Origin: Atherinomorus stipes
Taxonomy: Eukaryota; Chordata; Actinopteri; Atheriniformes; Atherinidae
Direction of reading: 5' to 3'
Assembly (NCBI GenBank): GCA_023101725.1
Contig: JALJCO010010476.1
Span: forward strand, 1,302,001 to 1,366,000
Length of the DNA: 64,000 nucleotides
In this document: piece by piece, positions 50,368-63,105 of the stretch
Layout: the number at the start of each line of letters is the position of its first letter
How positions within the stretch are numbered: position 1 is the first letter of the stretch
Position numbers and translations under genes: made by a program
Notes under the pieces: generated by a model
Told to the model about the DNA's origin: nothing
The model's input: the letters and a program-made list of their open reading frames with translations, nothing else
Database searches by the model: none

Positions 50368-53212
50368 TCTGCCAAGTCCAGTTTTCCATTGTATAACTCA
50401 GCACCACTATATTAGAACCCCTTAGCATCATACTGCTATACTTGATCACTTTAACATGCAGGGTTTATACCTACATAACTGTGTACTGTATGATCTTTTT
50501 TTTCTCAAACTATAATCATGTCTTTTTTTTTTTCTTAAGCTACATCAGCTTTGGTGCTTCAACCAAACATGATGTGAGAGTAAAACAGAAAGCATCAAGT
50601 CCTGAAACAGAAAGTCTTATTCCAACGCTACCCTTTTACCTCCTAATGTGACTTTGACATTTGTTTATAGGGCAGTTTTTGCTCCCAGCATCAAGTATTG
50701 CCTTGGCTACTGCATCTAGTGGCAAAGTGCTACCAGCTTTGGCAGATCTTCAGTATTTCACTCCCTGGGAATAAGAACTTGTTGGTCTGGTGAGGTATAT
50801 TTTCCATTTGGCTTGCATGTTGTATCTTAAGCATAAACTACTGTACTGAACTTGGTTAAAAATTCCTTGATTTTAGAATATACATTGATCTCTTTTTAAT
50901 TTTTGTAAAAATTGGCAAGCATTATGGTGGTACATTACCACTAATATGTCCACCTGAGTGTTAATTAGGGAATTAAACATCCTCTTGTCTTAACTGCAAC
51001 ATCCTCACAGTGTGATAATGGGGAACTGAGAGTAACTGGGTTATTATTACAATGACTCTAACAGTTCTGATTTTTGCAGAAATTTTTCTTGTCTGAATTC
51101 TGTGCTTTTTGTATGTGTTACTTTTGTTTGGAGTCCAGCAAAAACAAATTTAGTATGCAGCTCAATGATTACAGCCTTGATATTATTGCGTGTGTAACCG
51201 AGCTTTGCTATGAATAAGCAATGCATTTGATCCTTTTATCAACCTAACAAGCTTAGGAGAAAACTAACAACTTAGGAGAAAAAAGTAATGCCTCAGAAAT
51301 CCCAAGATGTTGGTCAGTGATTGAACAACCTCATAACGGGTTTTTTTGCTAAGAAGGCAAAATGTTCTTTCCGAGGAAAAGAATTACTTTAATACATGGA
51401 GTCAATCTTTGCATCTGACCAGGTCAAATTGCTTTTAGTAATGCAGTTTGCTCAACATCTTCTAATAAAATACACAAGTAAAACTCAACATCCCAACAGA
51501 TGTCAAAGAGAAGAAGAGGTTTTGTTAAAGATTAGCAATATATGAACCACACATTACCAAATATCAACAGCATAGCCGCATTGCTAAATGCAGGCATTAC
51601 CTGAGTTACCTGCACTGTCTCATGGAGACATTAAATGTAAAAATCTTGTTTTATTCTTAGAATAACAAAAACATTTTCTGTCATTCTGAATTTTTTTCTT
51701 TTTGGCTAACGTTCCTATCTTCCCTATCTCTCAGATTTGGCTGTGTCCTACACCATGACTAGTGGATATCCAATTTGCACTGACTGCTGGAGGCATTTGC
51801 GATGCTTTGGCAGGACCGTCAAAGCCAAACTGCCCCCTCCACCGTCTACAACTGTGACACCTCCATTCCTTGCTCTTGTCAGTTTGTTAAAGAAAAGGTG
51901 CATTAACGTCAGTTCCTTCACCAAGCAAATAGTTGCTTCAAAAATGTGGGGGAATCTTGTTAAGATGGTCATCTGTAGCATCTGTCAGAAGAGGAGGAAA
52001 AAAACTGGAACACACTGGCTACGCACACCTTGGGTTATCAAACTAACCTGTTTTAATCGCAGCAGCTTAATCACATGTAAGCAACATCAGGCAACTGACA
52101 CTTGAATGTGCACTGGAAAATGCAATGCTTGTGTGTTTTCTGTTGGACCCTCCCCCATGGCCTTCTCCTCCCCTTGATTTTCCCAAGGGACACCCCGCTG
52201 AGGAAACAACAGGGCTGCTAAAATGTACAAAACCAGCTCTCTGCTGGCTTATACTACCTTTTTCTGCTTATAGAGTAAATGCCTGAACTGAGCAAAAGCA
52301 AATGAAAAAAAGATTATATAACAACTATTTATCCTCACAGAATTATACTTGATTGCCCTGAGACACGATAGTGCATCACTTGATTTTGAGTCTTATCTAA
52401 TCATTTTAAGACAGAAATGGACAAAGTAGGAGGCTTTTAAAAGATTTAATGCAGTGTATTCACTCTTTGCACCTACAGAAATAAGTGTTTAAAACATGAA
52501 TGAAGAAATAAACTATATGAAACATCTAAGAGGGCATAACTCAAACATGATACTATTTAAAATCTAGAAGGTTTTCCCAGTGCTTTACTCTGTTGGAAAA
52601 TGACATAGTTTATCACAAGAAGGTGAAACAAAGTGTGATGACAAATAAATGTTTTTTTTTCTTTCAATGAGGAGAAACATGTCAAGACAGCAGATCAGAA
52701 AAAGGCTTACAAAACTTGATTAAGTTCTTCATGTTGTGTTGAGATTGGTGAGCTTCTGCCGTTAATGTTGATAATGTTACACCTCTTTATCAGGAGAGCC
52801 CCCTGTACAGGGGGCAGCATGAAATATGTGCAGCACAAAAGATCTTCAGATGCAAAGGAGCACCGATCCTAGCATGTAGCATCTCAAAATAACAGGAAAA
52901 CTTAAAGCTAAATGACTCTACCAAGCATTGCTGTCCAAACAAAACACCAAGCAATTATATGGACATGTAACAAAAATCATGAGTGAGTGCCTTTACCAAT
53001 CTCTCCACTTAAAGCACACAAGATGTCATTTGAAAGCAGACTCTGCTGGTTACAAAGTTGCCTTTGTCATCGCTAAGTGACCAAAACTCAAAGAGCTAGC
53101 ACCCTAAAAGTATAAAAAAAAAACAAACAGAAAAAAAGATCACGAAATAAGAAGCATCTCCCACCTTTTGTTTTGTGGGCAAACGTTTTATTCCTCTTAG
53201 AAAAGACACTTA
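50368..53212. other. Intergenic, no gene recognised
   Basis: No supported exon. A 122-codon frame at 51737-52105 contains several cysteine pairs, but has no recognisable zinc-finger spacing or family and no splice context. Confidence 0.45.
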
Positions 53213-54144
53213 GGCCCCGATTTACTAAGACTTCAAAGAAAGAGCACTGATTTGTTTGCGGCGCGTTCACTGTCTCTTCAGCGTTTGCAGGTGATCTAAA
53301 AAGATTACACACGCAATCAGTAACAGGCGCAAATGGCAGAATTTAAATGAGGATTTAGCTTATTGCTTTGCTATTATAAATTCAGATGAGTGTGTGGGAA
53401 ACGCAAAATGAAATTTAACCTGAAAGACATATTAGTTCCAGAGATATAGTTTGAGGCAAATAACAAATAGAATTTAAGATAACTGTAAAATAAAAACAAG
53501 GCAGCAGGAGGAGAAGAGGACAGTTTTTAAGGACATGGATAAGGAGACGCTGTTGAACATGGTCTGATATTATGCAGAGTGTGCGCACTCTTTGGCATAA
53601 TGCCAGGTGCTGGACCTGATAATTGCCCCCACCCCACGCAAGACTCAGTAAAAAACAGTCATTAGTTTGAGCTACGTTTGTGCTGGTTATTTTCACTGAG
53701 TTTTGTATGGGGTGGGGGGCCAACTTCACGCAGGTCAGCAACCTCAGAGCAGCAGCGGGCTGGAGAGGAGCAACTAAGTCTGGAGAGGAGGAGCACCCAG
53801 GAGCCGATCTAATTTAAAAATATGGAATTAGCAAAAATAAAAATAAACAAAAAAATAAATAGATAAAAAGACAACTAATGCCAGCTTTAACTACCATGCT
53901 ACAGCAGCCAATGTTCTGATTCATCTGTCTAGAATAACCTGTGTTAAATAGTGATGTTGATTCTGGCAGAAAACGCTTATATTGCATATACATCAGACAC
54001 ACAAAATGGATAGCGGGGCTTTTTGCCTATTAACAGGCGCAAAACCTCCTTGATCCCTGTTAGTAAATCAGCTCAGGCCAATTATTGCGTGTGCAATGAA
54101 GATGCGCTTGTTTTAGAATGTGCAAACCTTTCGTAAATCAGGGC
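53213..54144. mobile_element. TIR element, possibly Harbinger-like, 0.93 kb
   Basis: The left end GGCCCCGATTTACTAAGA and the inverse of the right end GCCCTGATTTACGAAAGG form an imperfect inverted repeat. Subterminal ACAGGCGCAAA motifs occur near both ends (about 53321 and 54034). The flanks are TTA-like on the left and TAT on the right, so a target duplication is not proven. No transposase was recognised. Confidence 0.5.
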
Positions 54145-56021
54145 TATAATGTGCTCTCTCAGTCCCTGTTGTTTGAATTGATTCCTGAAGGTCCTGGTAG
54201 TTTTCATGAGGATAAAGATGTATTATGTCACTCATGATTGTCACACATTCCTATTGTGTGTAAAACAGCGAATCAGAATAGAATAATGACCAAATTACTT
54301 ACGGAAATCACTTCATTGAAAAAATTAATTGAAATATTCCTTATTAACAAGACTGTCTATCCATCTCCATAAAATTTTCTCACCACCCTTTCTATAAAGT
54401 GATAAAATACATAGTTATGTTTAAATTTTCTAATTTAACCTACCAGAAACAGATAAGCAGGTTTAATATTTATCTACAGAAAGAAATAATTCCTAAAAAT
54501 GAAATATTAGTCTGTATGTCCTTTGGAATTAACATCATTACCACTATTTCAGTCAGGGAAAACTAAAGTTTACTGAAGACTTTTATATCAGCAGGTCTGA
54601 AAGAAGTAGAAGACGATGAAGCTTGTATTCAGCAGGCGGAGTTGAAATGTGCCAATAAATATGTATTAGGCTGCTGCTCTCTAACAGGTCATTCACATGT
54701 GCACTTATGTTTAGGCCTTCTCCTTGATAGTGTGCCACATGGCCAAGCTATTTATATTCCAACACTGAGATCTAAGTAACATCAATGACAGCTGTGTAAA
54801 GATGACTATGAATCTGTAACTTGAAAAGAAAGAAAAAAAAATCAGGCTTGCATAGAAGGGCTAGTTTAAGAATCTTTTTCATGTTCAGTGCTGTGTTAAA
54901 ATGTTTTTTTTGATCAGCTGGAATTTTTTAAAAGTCATTTTCAGTGTAAAATATATACAGCACATTATCCATTTTGTTTGTTATCTCTTCATTTGTCAGA
55001 AACTGTCATTTGTCCATCCTGTATACTGTATCATAAAGGAATTATATTTACAATATGATTTATTTTCAGTGATAATTTGGAGTCCAGCTTAATTGTCAAC
55101 ACAAAGGGTATTGAACCATTAAAAGTGGTCGCTTTAAAGTTGTGACAGTTCAAGGGGACCAGGAGCCATATCATATTCAAAATGGATCACAGCAAGGCCA
55201 GCGTTTTAGTACCTCTCCATGTCTATGCACTCAAGCAGACAAGGATGCAACACATTTCATCTGGGACTGCTGGGGAAGACAATGTAGAGCCATGACTTGT
55301 CTGGAAGCCTGCTACTCGTCCTTAGCACAAATGGCTTAGTAACAGCACGCTGCTGAAATAAATCTGTGATCCAGTCTGCTCATGTATCAAAGTCGTAGCA
55401 GATTCTTTGTACCCCTCAAATAAGGAATGCACCTTATCTGTTTTGTAATGCATGCACTTTACATTGTGAAATGTAGGACCGGCCCAGGCGTGTCTGATTG
55501 ACCTGCATTCCAAAGCCGGCCAGCTCTCTGCTTACCACACCTGGGGCCTGTGGCTGGCGTGTGGCTGTCACTGGCCATCGCCATGCCATGCGATTGATGA
55601 CAGCTATTCACTGATGAAGCTGTATTCATCATTCCTGTCCAGGGCTGCACTGACCAGATGGACCCTGACCATCCATCCACTGTCAGGGACACATCTGTTC
55701 CCGTTGTTGCTTAGAGTACTAACAAGTCACCGGCTCCCTGAAAGGCTGGTGTCAGCCACGGAGGGATGAACGTTGCTACATGCTGCCTGTTAAAGACAGA
55801 GAAAAATCCTCAGCACAAAACTACTGATTCCTTTTTTCACAATTGAAGAGGTGTTTACTCAGCGTGACTGTCCAAAATGTAAGACTTTTTGCTGAATTCT
55901 GAAGTACATTTTCCCAAAAAGGTTGTTTACTTGTCTTGCTTTTGTTAAAACTACATTGTAACTTGTGATTGCACTGGGAAATGGGATAGAGTTTGTGTTG
56001 GAATTTTTCTTGAAAGTAATT
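54145..56021. other. Intergenic, no gene recognised
   Basis: No exon or repeat end was recognised. Two segments, 54715-54800 and 55560-55690, are complex and both include ATGACAGCT; they may be regulatory. Confidence 0.45.
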
Positions 56022-56440
56022 AGGGCTGCTAAGATCAGTCGGTTACAGTAGTTGAGATTGTGTCGACTATCAAAATAACGGTACCTAATTTAATAATTGA
56101 TGTAATAGGTTTTTTTTTTGTTGAAGCTTTGTTCTTCTCTCAAAACTGTCACTGTGCTTTCTGTTGCCTTGTCTGCTTTTCTGTTCTTGACGCACACGTG
56201 CTGCAGTGGCAACTGGGGTCAGTCATGACTTTATCAGAAAAATTCTAACAGAGCTCACACATTTGGGAGCATTTTATAAAGAAATTAAGTACAGCATGTG
56301 CAAGTCCGCAAAATCTGCAAGGCAGAACTTACCCTCTAAGGCAGTATGTCAGCGATGCATGAGCTCTTAAAAAGAAGCACATCGTAGCTGATTCAATTTC
56401 TGACGAAAAGAGGGACAGTCGTCTCTGTAAGCTAAGTGGC
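56022..56440 (+). pseudogene. hAT remnant with BED zinc-finger fragment
   Basis: The segment opens with TAGGGCTGCTAAGATCAGTC and TCGACTATCAAAATAACGG, which look like a worn TAGGGCTGCAAC-type hAT end. Between about 56249 and 56385 the + strand gives WEHFIK and then VQVRKICKAELTL, a stop, and GSMSAMHELLKRS. This matches the BED finger of hAT transposases (W-x-x-F ... C-x-x-C ... H-x-x-x-x-H), with the first cysteine lost and a stop in the finger. The catalytic core is gone. Confidence 0.55.
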
Positions 56441-58355
56441 TAGTTAGCTGCTAACATAAACACCAACAGTAAGCTACTTGCTTGTACTCATGGCTGTAAT
56501 GTGACGTCGATTCACAACAGTCTCCAGAAGTCTCCAACACCACCAGAAAAAAGTCACCAGATTTGTCACTGTTCCTATTAAAGACCATTACAGTCTTCTT
56601 TTCTTTTTGTTATTGAACTGAGAAAGAAGTCATACACTAAATGAGCTGACTGTGTTCAACACCAGGTTCATAACTGCAGATCACCGCACAAGATTGTGAT
56701 AAGTGTTTCTTTTTTTTTCTTTTGTTTTACTTGATGACCTCGGTGTTTGGGATAATAGAACAGATGATGATAACGAGCTGATGAGTGTTTATTTGTGTTT
56801 GTTTCTTTTTGGACATACAAGCTCCTGTCCAGTAATTTAAAAGACAGTAGACTGCTATCAGAACCTAAATAAGCATCTTCCTTGTTGTCTCGGAATATCG
56901 TTTTCAGTAACTATTTTATTCAGTGTAACTGATGTTCCGGTCACATAAACATCCCACACAGTGCAGAATTACTATGATTTTAAAATAGTGAATGGTATTT
57001 ACCCACTTGGCAAAGATAAAATATTAAATAAATATTCAAATAAATGGACAATTGTATCTTGGGCTTTTATTTTTTCTTGGACTAGTTTAATGAATACTGT
57101 AGAAGAGAACAACAAGATAATGGTGAGACCACAATGTACACAGAATAACCAGTATACTGATTTGGCTTTTAAAACAACCTAATTGGAAATAAAGTACAAT
57201 TGTAGAACCTTTTCCCAATTTTTCCAAGCCTGTCTATTAAAGACATATAATGTAGGATATTTCTAAAACTAACACACAACGTTTAACTGCAACCAAAGTA
57301 ATCCTTCTGAGTCATGTCATAAGACCTATAGAAGTGAGCGAGTGTAAATCTATGTCTGCTGAGACATAACCCTCTGTTGGGATTTCCCTTCATCTTTCAT
57401 GTTTTTTGGGCTGGCTTTAGGCAGAAGGTGTGTAGACACCAGCCAATGAGAGCAAGAAGCTGTGAGAGTTAAAAGAAAAAAAGAAAGAGAGAGATCAGTT
57501 CAAATTGCTGTCACACATACACAAGCTCTGCTGGCAGAAAATGGACTTTCACAAGAAATCCGCAGATGCTGCAGCTTCCCACGGGGTTGTGTGGGAGGTG
57601 TGGGTGTGTTTGTTTGTGTTTTAAAACTTGAAGGGTATTTATTTAAGGGGTTTTTCTTTTTTTGAAGTGGGGTTGTGTGAATAACTTCTGAGCACTCCGT
57701 GTCTTTTCGACAGTTGACTGTAGTCAGAGCACTTTTGCTTTGGAGATTTAGGGAGGAATTCTGACAGGTGAGTACGAAGTTAAGAGCTACTCAAAACAAG
57801 GTCATAGAGGAGCATGTTTTTGCCATCTAAAACAATTGCAAACTTGATCAATTTTATAGCCCAGTTGTTTGACACTAAATTGCAGATTGTGAAACAGTTT
57901 TTTGTTTCCATGAGACAAATGCCACTTGGTTTTTTCCGAATGTCAGTATGCCATTTTGTTTTTTCCATACCTTCCCTCAATCAAACTCTTAATATTTTTG
58001 GTTTGCCTTATTTAAATGGTGAAAACTAAGTTTTCTTCTGCCCCACTTGCTGTCAACTGCAAGTAAATATTCATTATTCATTTAATAAGCTGAAGCTCGT
58101 GTTGGTAATGTTGGAAAAATGGTTTGAACAAGTGACATTTTAAAAAAACACACCACCTCAAAACCACACCTTCAGAGCGCAGAGACGTGTGTGCCGATGT
58201 TTCACAGCAGGTTGACGATAACAGCTGAGTGGATAGCTCCTTAGCATGCTAGTAAACAGCTGACAAACCATGTTTTTAAAAGCTTTAATCCACTCACCTC
58301 CAACTCCTTCTGCGGTGTAAAAAGTCCACACTGCAAACATCAACGCCTTCAAGAC
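56441..58355. other. Intergenic, no gene recognised
   Basis: The first few hundred bases probably still belong to the hAT remnant. From about 57680 to 58355 the sequence looks repeat-like and is interrupted by the TTAA-flanked element that follows. No exon was supported. Confidence 0.4.
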
Positions 58356-59621
58356 TTAAAGTGTCCCTGGCATGAAATTCGTGTTTTTTGAGGTTTTTGA
58401 TCATATATTTTAGTTTCCCCAGCCTGCCTATGTCCACGAAGGAGTTAAATTATAGATTCACGTTTCCTTTTTCCCTGGGTGTGTCTGCCTACATGGCAAA
58501 GTTAGCATTCACAAATGGGCTAATTGGCAGTTTGGCGTATTTTACTCCTCGTGCAGCTTGTGCCGCATGACTTCCAGCCAATTACCCCCTCTCCCCTGAA
58601 CTACACTGTCCAAGCTAAGACAACAAACCGACATCATGATGTCCAGTTCGCATCAGAACTGCTCTGTACCTGGCCTACGAAGGACAAGACCAATCTTTTT
58701 GTCCTCCCCACTGAAAAGCTTGTGGATGATTTCATTTCTGCAGGAATGTGCTAACCGAACTACCAGAAAATCTCCCTGCAGCTCCGTCTCCTCCTCAGGA
58801 GGTTTTAACGGCTTCCAGCCACCACAAAGAAACACAGTTTCTAATAAACGTTTCTCATCATGTTCGTGTCTTTTATCTTTGAGGGAAACTGATGTTTGTG
58901 ATGATTCCAGTTTATAATTCTTCCCTTGTGCGCGCGTGTTCGGCTGCGGACTCTGGTTTGCGATCAGGCCTTCTTCATCATCATCATCACTGTTTCTGTG
59001 TTGCTCTGGTCAGACAAAGACGGATCTAACGAGCAGAATTAGTGTAATATATCTTTAGTATTAACTATTAACTGAATTCGGGTCATGGGTAAAGTAAATA
59101 ATTCAGGGAAACTTGTTGCTGGAATATGATGCTGTTTTCTTCTTAAATTCCATTCATACTCACGCATCAGCGTCTGTGTCAGGTTGGTGACACCGTGACT
59201 GCCGTACGTCCTGTATAGATCCACAGAGACTCAATACAGACTTCTTCAAACCTGACATGCAGCCGTGTTCAACAGAACACAGCGATTTTTTTTTTTTACT
59301 CAAACATGAGTGTGTGGAGAGGCGCGTGTCTGCAGGTTACTGCTGAGTGTATGGGCGAATGTCTCCAGGTATCTCCGTATCACACCACCTCCTCTCCACG
59401 AGAGCACCATGACAACAGAAGCAAGCGGGCCTTCCGGTCCCACCCACCGAACCTCGGCCATCGTATGGCAGTGCTAACAGTAGCGCTAACTCGTAGTGCC
59501 TGCTATTCTATGACAAGGATGAGATACAGCGAACGATCCTTTCATACAGTATTGACGTACTTAGAGTCTGACTGAAAAGGGACCAAAAGTCGCCGGGAAT
59601 TTCATGCCACTGGCACTTTAA
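58356..59621. mobile_element. TTAA-flanked TIR element (Kolobok- or piggyBac-type)
   Basis: The element proper is 58360-59617 (1258 bp), flanked by TTAA on both sides. The left end AGTGTCCCTGGCATGAAATT and the inverse of the right end AGTGCCAGTGGCATGAAATT differ at few positions over more than 20 bp. TTAA duplications are made by piggyBac and Kolobok elements. The interior contains only short frames (at most 93 codons) without a recognisable transposase, so this is a non-autonomous copy. Confidence 0.75.
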
Positions 59622-60737
59622 TCCTTATCTGTTGTTTTGTTCTGTTCACAGTCCGTTGGCTATAGTTGTGTACAGTGAGCGCCGCACAGGGGGTTCATGT
59701 GGGGGACGGTGAGAGGGGAGGGACAGAGATGAGACATAAAGACATCGATTTGTTCTTTCTATACGGTGCAAATGACTAATTCCTGCCTTTCGGTGCGAAT
59801 GGCAGGGGTTAGTCAGAGTTTTTACAGAACTGCAGTTCTCACAAAGGTCTTACTTTTTTCCTTCCTTTTTATGAATACATTATGTGTTGACTACTGTCAG
59901 GATGGAAGGACCATTTCACCCAGTATAAAAAAAAAGTGTTTCTGAGCAGGATTACCAACTCTGGCTTTAAATGGGGATTTCTTAAGTGTGGTTGTGACTG
60001 GGAGCAGTGCTAAAAGAATACTAAATATATGCTTTTGTGAACAAGTTTCTGAGGATGGAGGCGTCTCCCCTCCTACCTTGGTTCCATCATTTATTCCCTC
60101 ATTGCTCTCCATAGCCGGCTGGCCCGCACTGTCCCAGCCCTGCCTGTCAGGCTCGGTGCACACAAGTATATCAAACTGCAGCTGCAGACCCAGAGGCATA
60201 TCGTGAAACTGGGCATGGTTTGTAGTGACGTGGGCGAGCGGTCATTAGGGTTAGGGGAGGGGTTAGAGCTAGGTTCCTCTCATTCCTACAGTGGGCGTGG
60301 TTGTAGCGGGCCGTGGTTTTAGGGGCGTGGTTTGTACTGGCTCCGGCCACAGCTAGGTGCTACTCAGTGCGCAGCGTCCCAGATGCAGCTGTTGTTTCCT
60401 GCCAAAGCCGCCTCCTCTCCATGCTACTTCAACTCTCCCACATTTCTCCAGTAGCAACCAAGGATCCTCCCGCTCACCCACCCATCCCTCACGACTTGCT
60501 TCAAGTGTTCACCCCATGCGTATGCACTCCCACCTCAGAAGCGCATCATGTGCACGGCTCCTGTTTTAGGCGTGCTCTCGTTCTTGTCTCTGCCTTGATC
60601 CAGTCTGCCATCGTCCTCTTCAAATGGCTCCAGCTGGGCTTCGGGCTAGCTCATCATAACCTGTCGGTGTGGCCCATGCTGGCACCCAGGTCTCTTGCTC
60701 ACCATCCTCGTCTCCCATATTTGTCGTTGCACCTGCA
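59622..60737. other. GC-richer non-coding region, origin unclear
   Basis: Repeat-like sequence up to about 60000 is followed by a GC-richer block at 60200-60730 with GGGCGTGG motifs. A frame on the + strand spans 60313-60840 (175 codons), but its end runs into the reversed LINE tail. I recognise no domain on either strand. Confidence 0.4.
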
Positions 60738-61341
60738 AAAGTCAAGTCAAATCAGCCCAAGTCAACTATATTTGTATAGCGCTTTACACACAGCAGCTAC
60801 AGAAAACAAAGCCTTGAACAGAGGTAAAAACAGAAATTAGGTCTCACAATGGGAAAAAAAGTGAGAACATTAAAGGAAATATGAAACATAAGAACAATCA
60901 GCTCTGACACATAGATGGGGCGAGGGCATTTAAAGATTTGAAAACATATAAAAGAATCTCAAACTGAACCCTAAAAGATACAGGCAACCAGCGAGAGAGA
61001 GGCCAGGACGGGATGTGCTCTCTCTTCCTGGTGTTTGTCAGCAGCCGCGCTGCAGCATTCTGGACCAACTGGAGGCGAGACAGATGTTTCTGAGATACGC
61101 CAATGAGGAGTGCGTTACAATAATCAATTCAGCTGGTAATAAAAGCATGGAGGACTGTTTCCAGGTCGCACCGGGTTAAAAAATGTTTAGCCTTTGCTAA
61201 ACGCCTTAGGTGAAAAAAACTGGCCTTAACAGTGGCAATTATCTCCTTGTCGAGGTGAAGCAAGTTGTCTAGCTGGACACCAAGATTTGTGACCACAGTA
61301 TTTAAATGACCAGATAGAGAACCAAGATCAGTAGATAAGTG
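60738..61341 (-). pseudogene. L2/Rex-type LINE: RT C-terminal half and 3' end
   Basis: Reading on the minus strand: DLGSLSGHLNTVVTNLGVQL, then LHAFITS, a stop, IDYCNALLIGVSQ, LSRLQLVQNAAARLLTNTRK, and RVQFEILLYVFKSLNALAPS. These are the ordered blocks of the C-terminal part of LINE ORF2 reverse transcriptase. The 3' tail at 60738-60790 (reverse of TTGTATAGCGCTTTACACA) ends in degenerate AAGTCAA repeats. Stops within the frame show it is inactive. It is the downstream part of the LINE that resumes at 63106. Confidence 0.82.
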
Positions 61342-61711
61342 CTTACAGTTTTTCTCAGTGGCTAAAACACTATTTTTGAAATGTCCCCTCAGTTTTTCAC
61401 AACCTTAAACACTAATCCCATAACTCAAACTACTTTCCCAAAACCTCTGCTTCTTGCTGCAAAAGGAAGTTATTGACTCAAAACAGCATCACCTGGCCTC
61501 AAAAAGCCACACTATTGTCCTATGGATCACCGCGAGCCTACGTCACAACCCGGAATTCATGTGACCGCGAAGCTGGTCCCGGTGAAAATATGCTTCGTAT
61601 TTGAACGGCGTCTGATGGACTATGAGCTTCAAAAACTGCTTTTGCACTCTTTTTAATTTTTTTTCTCCGCCGGTCTGTCTTTGAAATATTATAGAACTGA
61701 CGTCCAGTTAT

Positions 61712-61879
61712 ACTGAAAGTCTCACTGCCGACGCTAGAAGAAGATACGAAGCAAAACTAGTATCTGTTGGACTAAGTGATGCCCATCTTCTGCTGCTACA
61801 GCCTGGTTAGACGAACCTACCTGTACATAACAGCCTGATGATCAGTTTCCCGATCTCATGATGTATTTGGTTTCATCAG
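61712..61879 (+). pseudogene. ISL2EU/YqaJ-associated protein fragment, frameshifted
   Basis: The frame gives TESLTADARRRYEAKLVSVG then LSD, shifts, and continues PDDQFPDLMMYLVSS up to a GTAAGC donor-like site at 61880. This resembles the segment RRRY-x-EKL-x-x-VG-x-DPY...WP-x-x-x...YL that precedes the YqaJ nuclease in transposon-derived fish proteins. Only this exon-sized piece is visible. Identification is from motif memory. Confidence 0.45.
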
Positions 61880-62286
61880 GTAAGCCCCGTGTTCAAGCCA
61901 TTTATTTTTTTTATAGAATATAAATTTTCCCCGGATTTTTAAGAAATGGTGGTATTTCTTTGATGTACTTCTCAGGAGTTTACTCTCATTGATAAAGCTA
62001 TAAATTACCGGCAGTCTCATCTGTATGTAACTGGTTATGACTGTGCATGTTTATAATGCTGCAAATGCCTTTCTGCCACTTTTTATGCTTTTATTCTTAT
62101 GTGGGAACATTGATGGCAGTAATCTGGATGAACGTAATCGTTAACAGTCCTGAGGAGACGGGAACAGCGGGCGGCGCTGTGATTCTGTACATCCACTGAT
62201 TTAATGCTATTTTCTATCATCTGTACAAAAACAGCTACAGGGTTTAAAAAGTGAGACCACATAATATGCTTTTTTTTATCAGTCAC

Positions 62287-62520
62287 AAAGTGATCGGAAC
62301 ATATTGTTAGATGTTTCCATGGTTTCCAGCGTGAACTGTCAGCATTTATGGGCTTGATAGCAGCTAGCCACTTAGCATGTTGTTCGGGACTTTTTCTGTT
62401 GTTTTGGGAACTGGAACAAACATATTCTCTTGTCCGTGTGATAGATATGTTTATGGCAGTCATAAACAGCGGGACTTCTCGGTATTTCCAAAGTAGAATA
62501 AACGAAGATTGACGAGTAAT
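62287..62520 (-). pseudogene. THAP zinc-finger domain, frameshifted
   Basis: Two overlapping minus-strand frames complement each other. One gives SPAVYDCHKHIY and ICLFQFPKQQKKS; the other gives KWLAAIKPIN, WKPWKHLTICSDHF. Together these match the THAP pattern (N-terminal cysteines, F-x-FP, W-x-x-x-I, W-x-P, IC-x-x-HF), broken by a small frameshift near 62400. THAP fingers are DNA-binding domains of P, Kolobok and ISL2EU transposases as well as host genes; here the surrounding TIRs point to a transposon origin. Confidence 0.6.
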
Positions 62521-63105
62521 GAAGCAGGTAATTCAGTGGCTCCCCTATGCAACGAAGCGATGTTTTCACCTCCTACCTAACAGGATGTGACGAATTTGGC
62601 GAAAATTCCCGGATGTTCGTGGTGATCCATATGCCCCAAGCACAGCAAAATGTAACTACAGAGCAATCAGGAAACACTAGAAGGAAAAAAGGACAACAGA
62701 GTTCCCAGAGCATCATGCTGTCAAAATGATTTTCTTTTTTATTTACATCAGGCCAAATGCATCATGTCACAACACAGAGAACTCATAACATAAAGTAAAA
62801 GTAAAAATGATCCATTTAACATAATGAAAAAAGAAAGTTCAACATGAGCGAACAGTGTGCAAATGTCATTCGGCCACAGCATAGTGTCTCCTAGCTGAGT
62901 CAGGCCACGGAGCCTCATCCACGTCACGGGATGTGGCTAGCATGCTGGATCCGGGCTTGGCATGCCTCCGCACCTATCTAATCATAAGCTAACGTGCTTT
63001 AGATTTTGATCACAAGGGGACTGATTTGATACCTTGGTTTAGGCTTCTGAAAAATTGACTTTGAGAATGGGATTTAGTGTTTTAGCAATTGAGAAAAACT
63101 GTAAG

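Larger units (their letters stand above)
61342..63105. mobile_element. ISL2EU-like DNA transposon inserted in the LINE
   Basis: A 1764-bp element whose left end CTTACAGTTTTTCTCAGTGG and the inverse of the right end CTTACAGTTTTTCTCAATTG share a TIR that extends through GCTAAAACACTA. It interrupts the LINE within the RT coding region between the NPTA and DLGS blocks. It contains a fragment on the + strand resembling the YqaJ-linked proteins of ISL2EU elements and, on the minus strand, a broken THAP finger. A target-site duplication could not be resolved. P-element or Kolobok relatives also carry THAP fingers, so the family name is tentative. Confidence 0.6.

Noticed and set aside
51737..52105. 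122-codon + frame with several cysteines
   Set aside because: The cysteine spacing fits no zinc-finger family I know, and no exon structure supports it.
60313..60840. 175-codon open frame on the + strand, the longest in the window
   Set aside because: Its last third reads antisense through a LINE 3' tail and the rest has no domain, splice structure or recognisable homology.
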